Source of the DNA: Cloacimonetes bacterium UBA3900 | GTDB lineage: Bacteria > Cloacimonadota > Cloacimonadia > Cloacimonadales > Cloacimonadaceae | Direction of reading: 5' to 3' | DNA: 5,420 bases | Assembly: GCA_002391675.1 (NCBI GenBank) | Contig: DGFM01000036.1 | Coordinates: 14,155-19,574 of the forward strand | Shown here: piece after piece, positions 5,286 through 5,420 of the stretch | Position numbering within the stretch: position 1 is the stretch's first letter | Layout: every line of letters begins with the position of its first letter | Notes under the pieces: model-generated | Told to the model about the DNA's origin: nothing | What the model saw: only the letters and a program-made list of their open reading frames with translations | The model's database searches: none | Program-made: the position numbers and the translations under genes

Positions 5286-5420
5286 ATGAAAAACAAGATT
5301 ACCCTTATCATCGCTATCCTGCTTACTTTTAGCTGCCTGGCAGCACTGCCATCCGCTTTTACCAAGCGGGGCAACCCCGAGCTTTACCGGCAGATCCGCC
5401 TCCAAGCAAGGCATAACCTC
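5286..5420 (+). CDS. Exported protein, partial (N-terminal 45 codons)
   Basis: The gene starts at ATG 5286 and runs off the right edge. The first residues form a Sec signal peptide: MKNK, then the hydrophobic core ITLIIAILLTFSCLAA, with probable cleavage near residues 20-24. A Cys at 17 follows TFS, which is not a good lipobox, so a lipoprotein is possible but not favoured. The mature part begins with LPSAFTKRGNPELYRQIRLQ, too short to identify. AAAGG (5273-5277) lies 8 nt ahead of the start, and only 12 nt separate it from the dprA stop, so it is the last visible gene of the same operon. Function unknown. Confidence 0.75.
   Translation, partial: MKNKITLIIAILLTFSCLAALPSAFTKRGNPELYRQIRLQARHNL

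Overview
The window looks like a chromosomal segment of a Gram-negative bacterium of the Fibrobacteres-Chlorobi-Bacteroidetes (FCB) superphylum, possibly Cloacimonadota. The pointers are indirect. One secreted protein ends in a beta-sandwich domain resembling type IX secretion (T9SS) or FlgD-like sorting domains. Obg lacks the extra C-terminal domain seen in many Firmicutes and has SKMD instead of NKxD at G4. The phylum assignment is inference.

Layout from left to right. Positions 1-383 hold no gene I can support, but several short inverted repeats and a recurring GCTGC/GCAGC word, so a structured RNA or a genomic repeat is possible. Positions 384-860 on the minus strand hold a small basic ORF with an N-terminal cysteine cluster and a lysine-rich tail. 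It carries a strong internal ribosome binding site and ATG at codon 67, so either a 158-aa or a 92-aa product (or both) may be made. Positions 861-1100 are a divergent intergenic region with a 27-28 bp imperfect direct repeat, a 6-bp GC hairpin between the copies, several GTGTCA-type words, and a near-consensus sigma-70 promoter (TTGACA, 16 bp, TTTAAT) pointing right.

From 1101 to the right edge all genes lie on the plus strand with small gaps or overlaps, and I see no terminator between them. In order they are: a secreted PsbP/DcrB-like protein; a secreted 493-aa protein with a C-terminal sorting-like domain; obg (ribosome-assembly GTPase); dprA (DNA-processing protein for natural transformation), overlapping obg by ATGA; and the first 45 codons of another exported protein.

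The plus-strand genes probably form one operon that mixes two envelope or secreted proteins with two cytoplasmic housekeeping/competence proteins. obg and dprA are clear identifications. The secreted proteins and the minus-strand gene are not assignable to a specific function. I found no mobile element, CRISPR array, tRNA or rRNA, and no convincing new multi-gene system. The most unusual parts are the non-coding left end, the nested start in the minus-strand ORF and the repeat-rich divergent promoter region.
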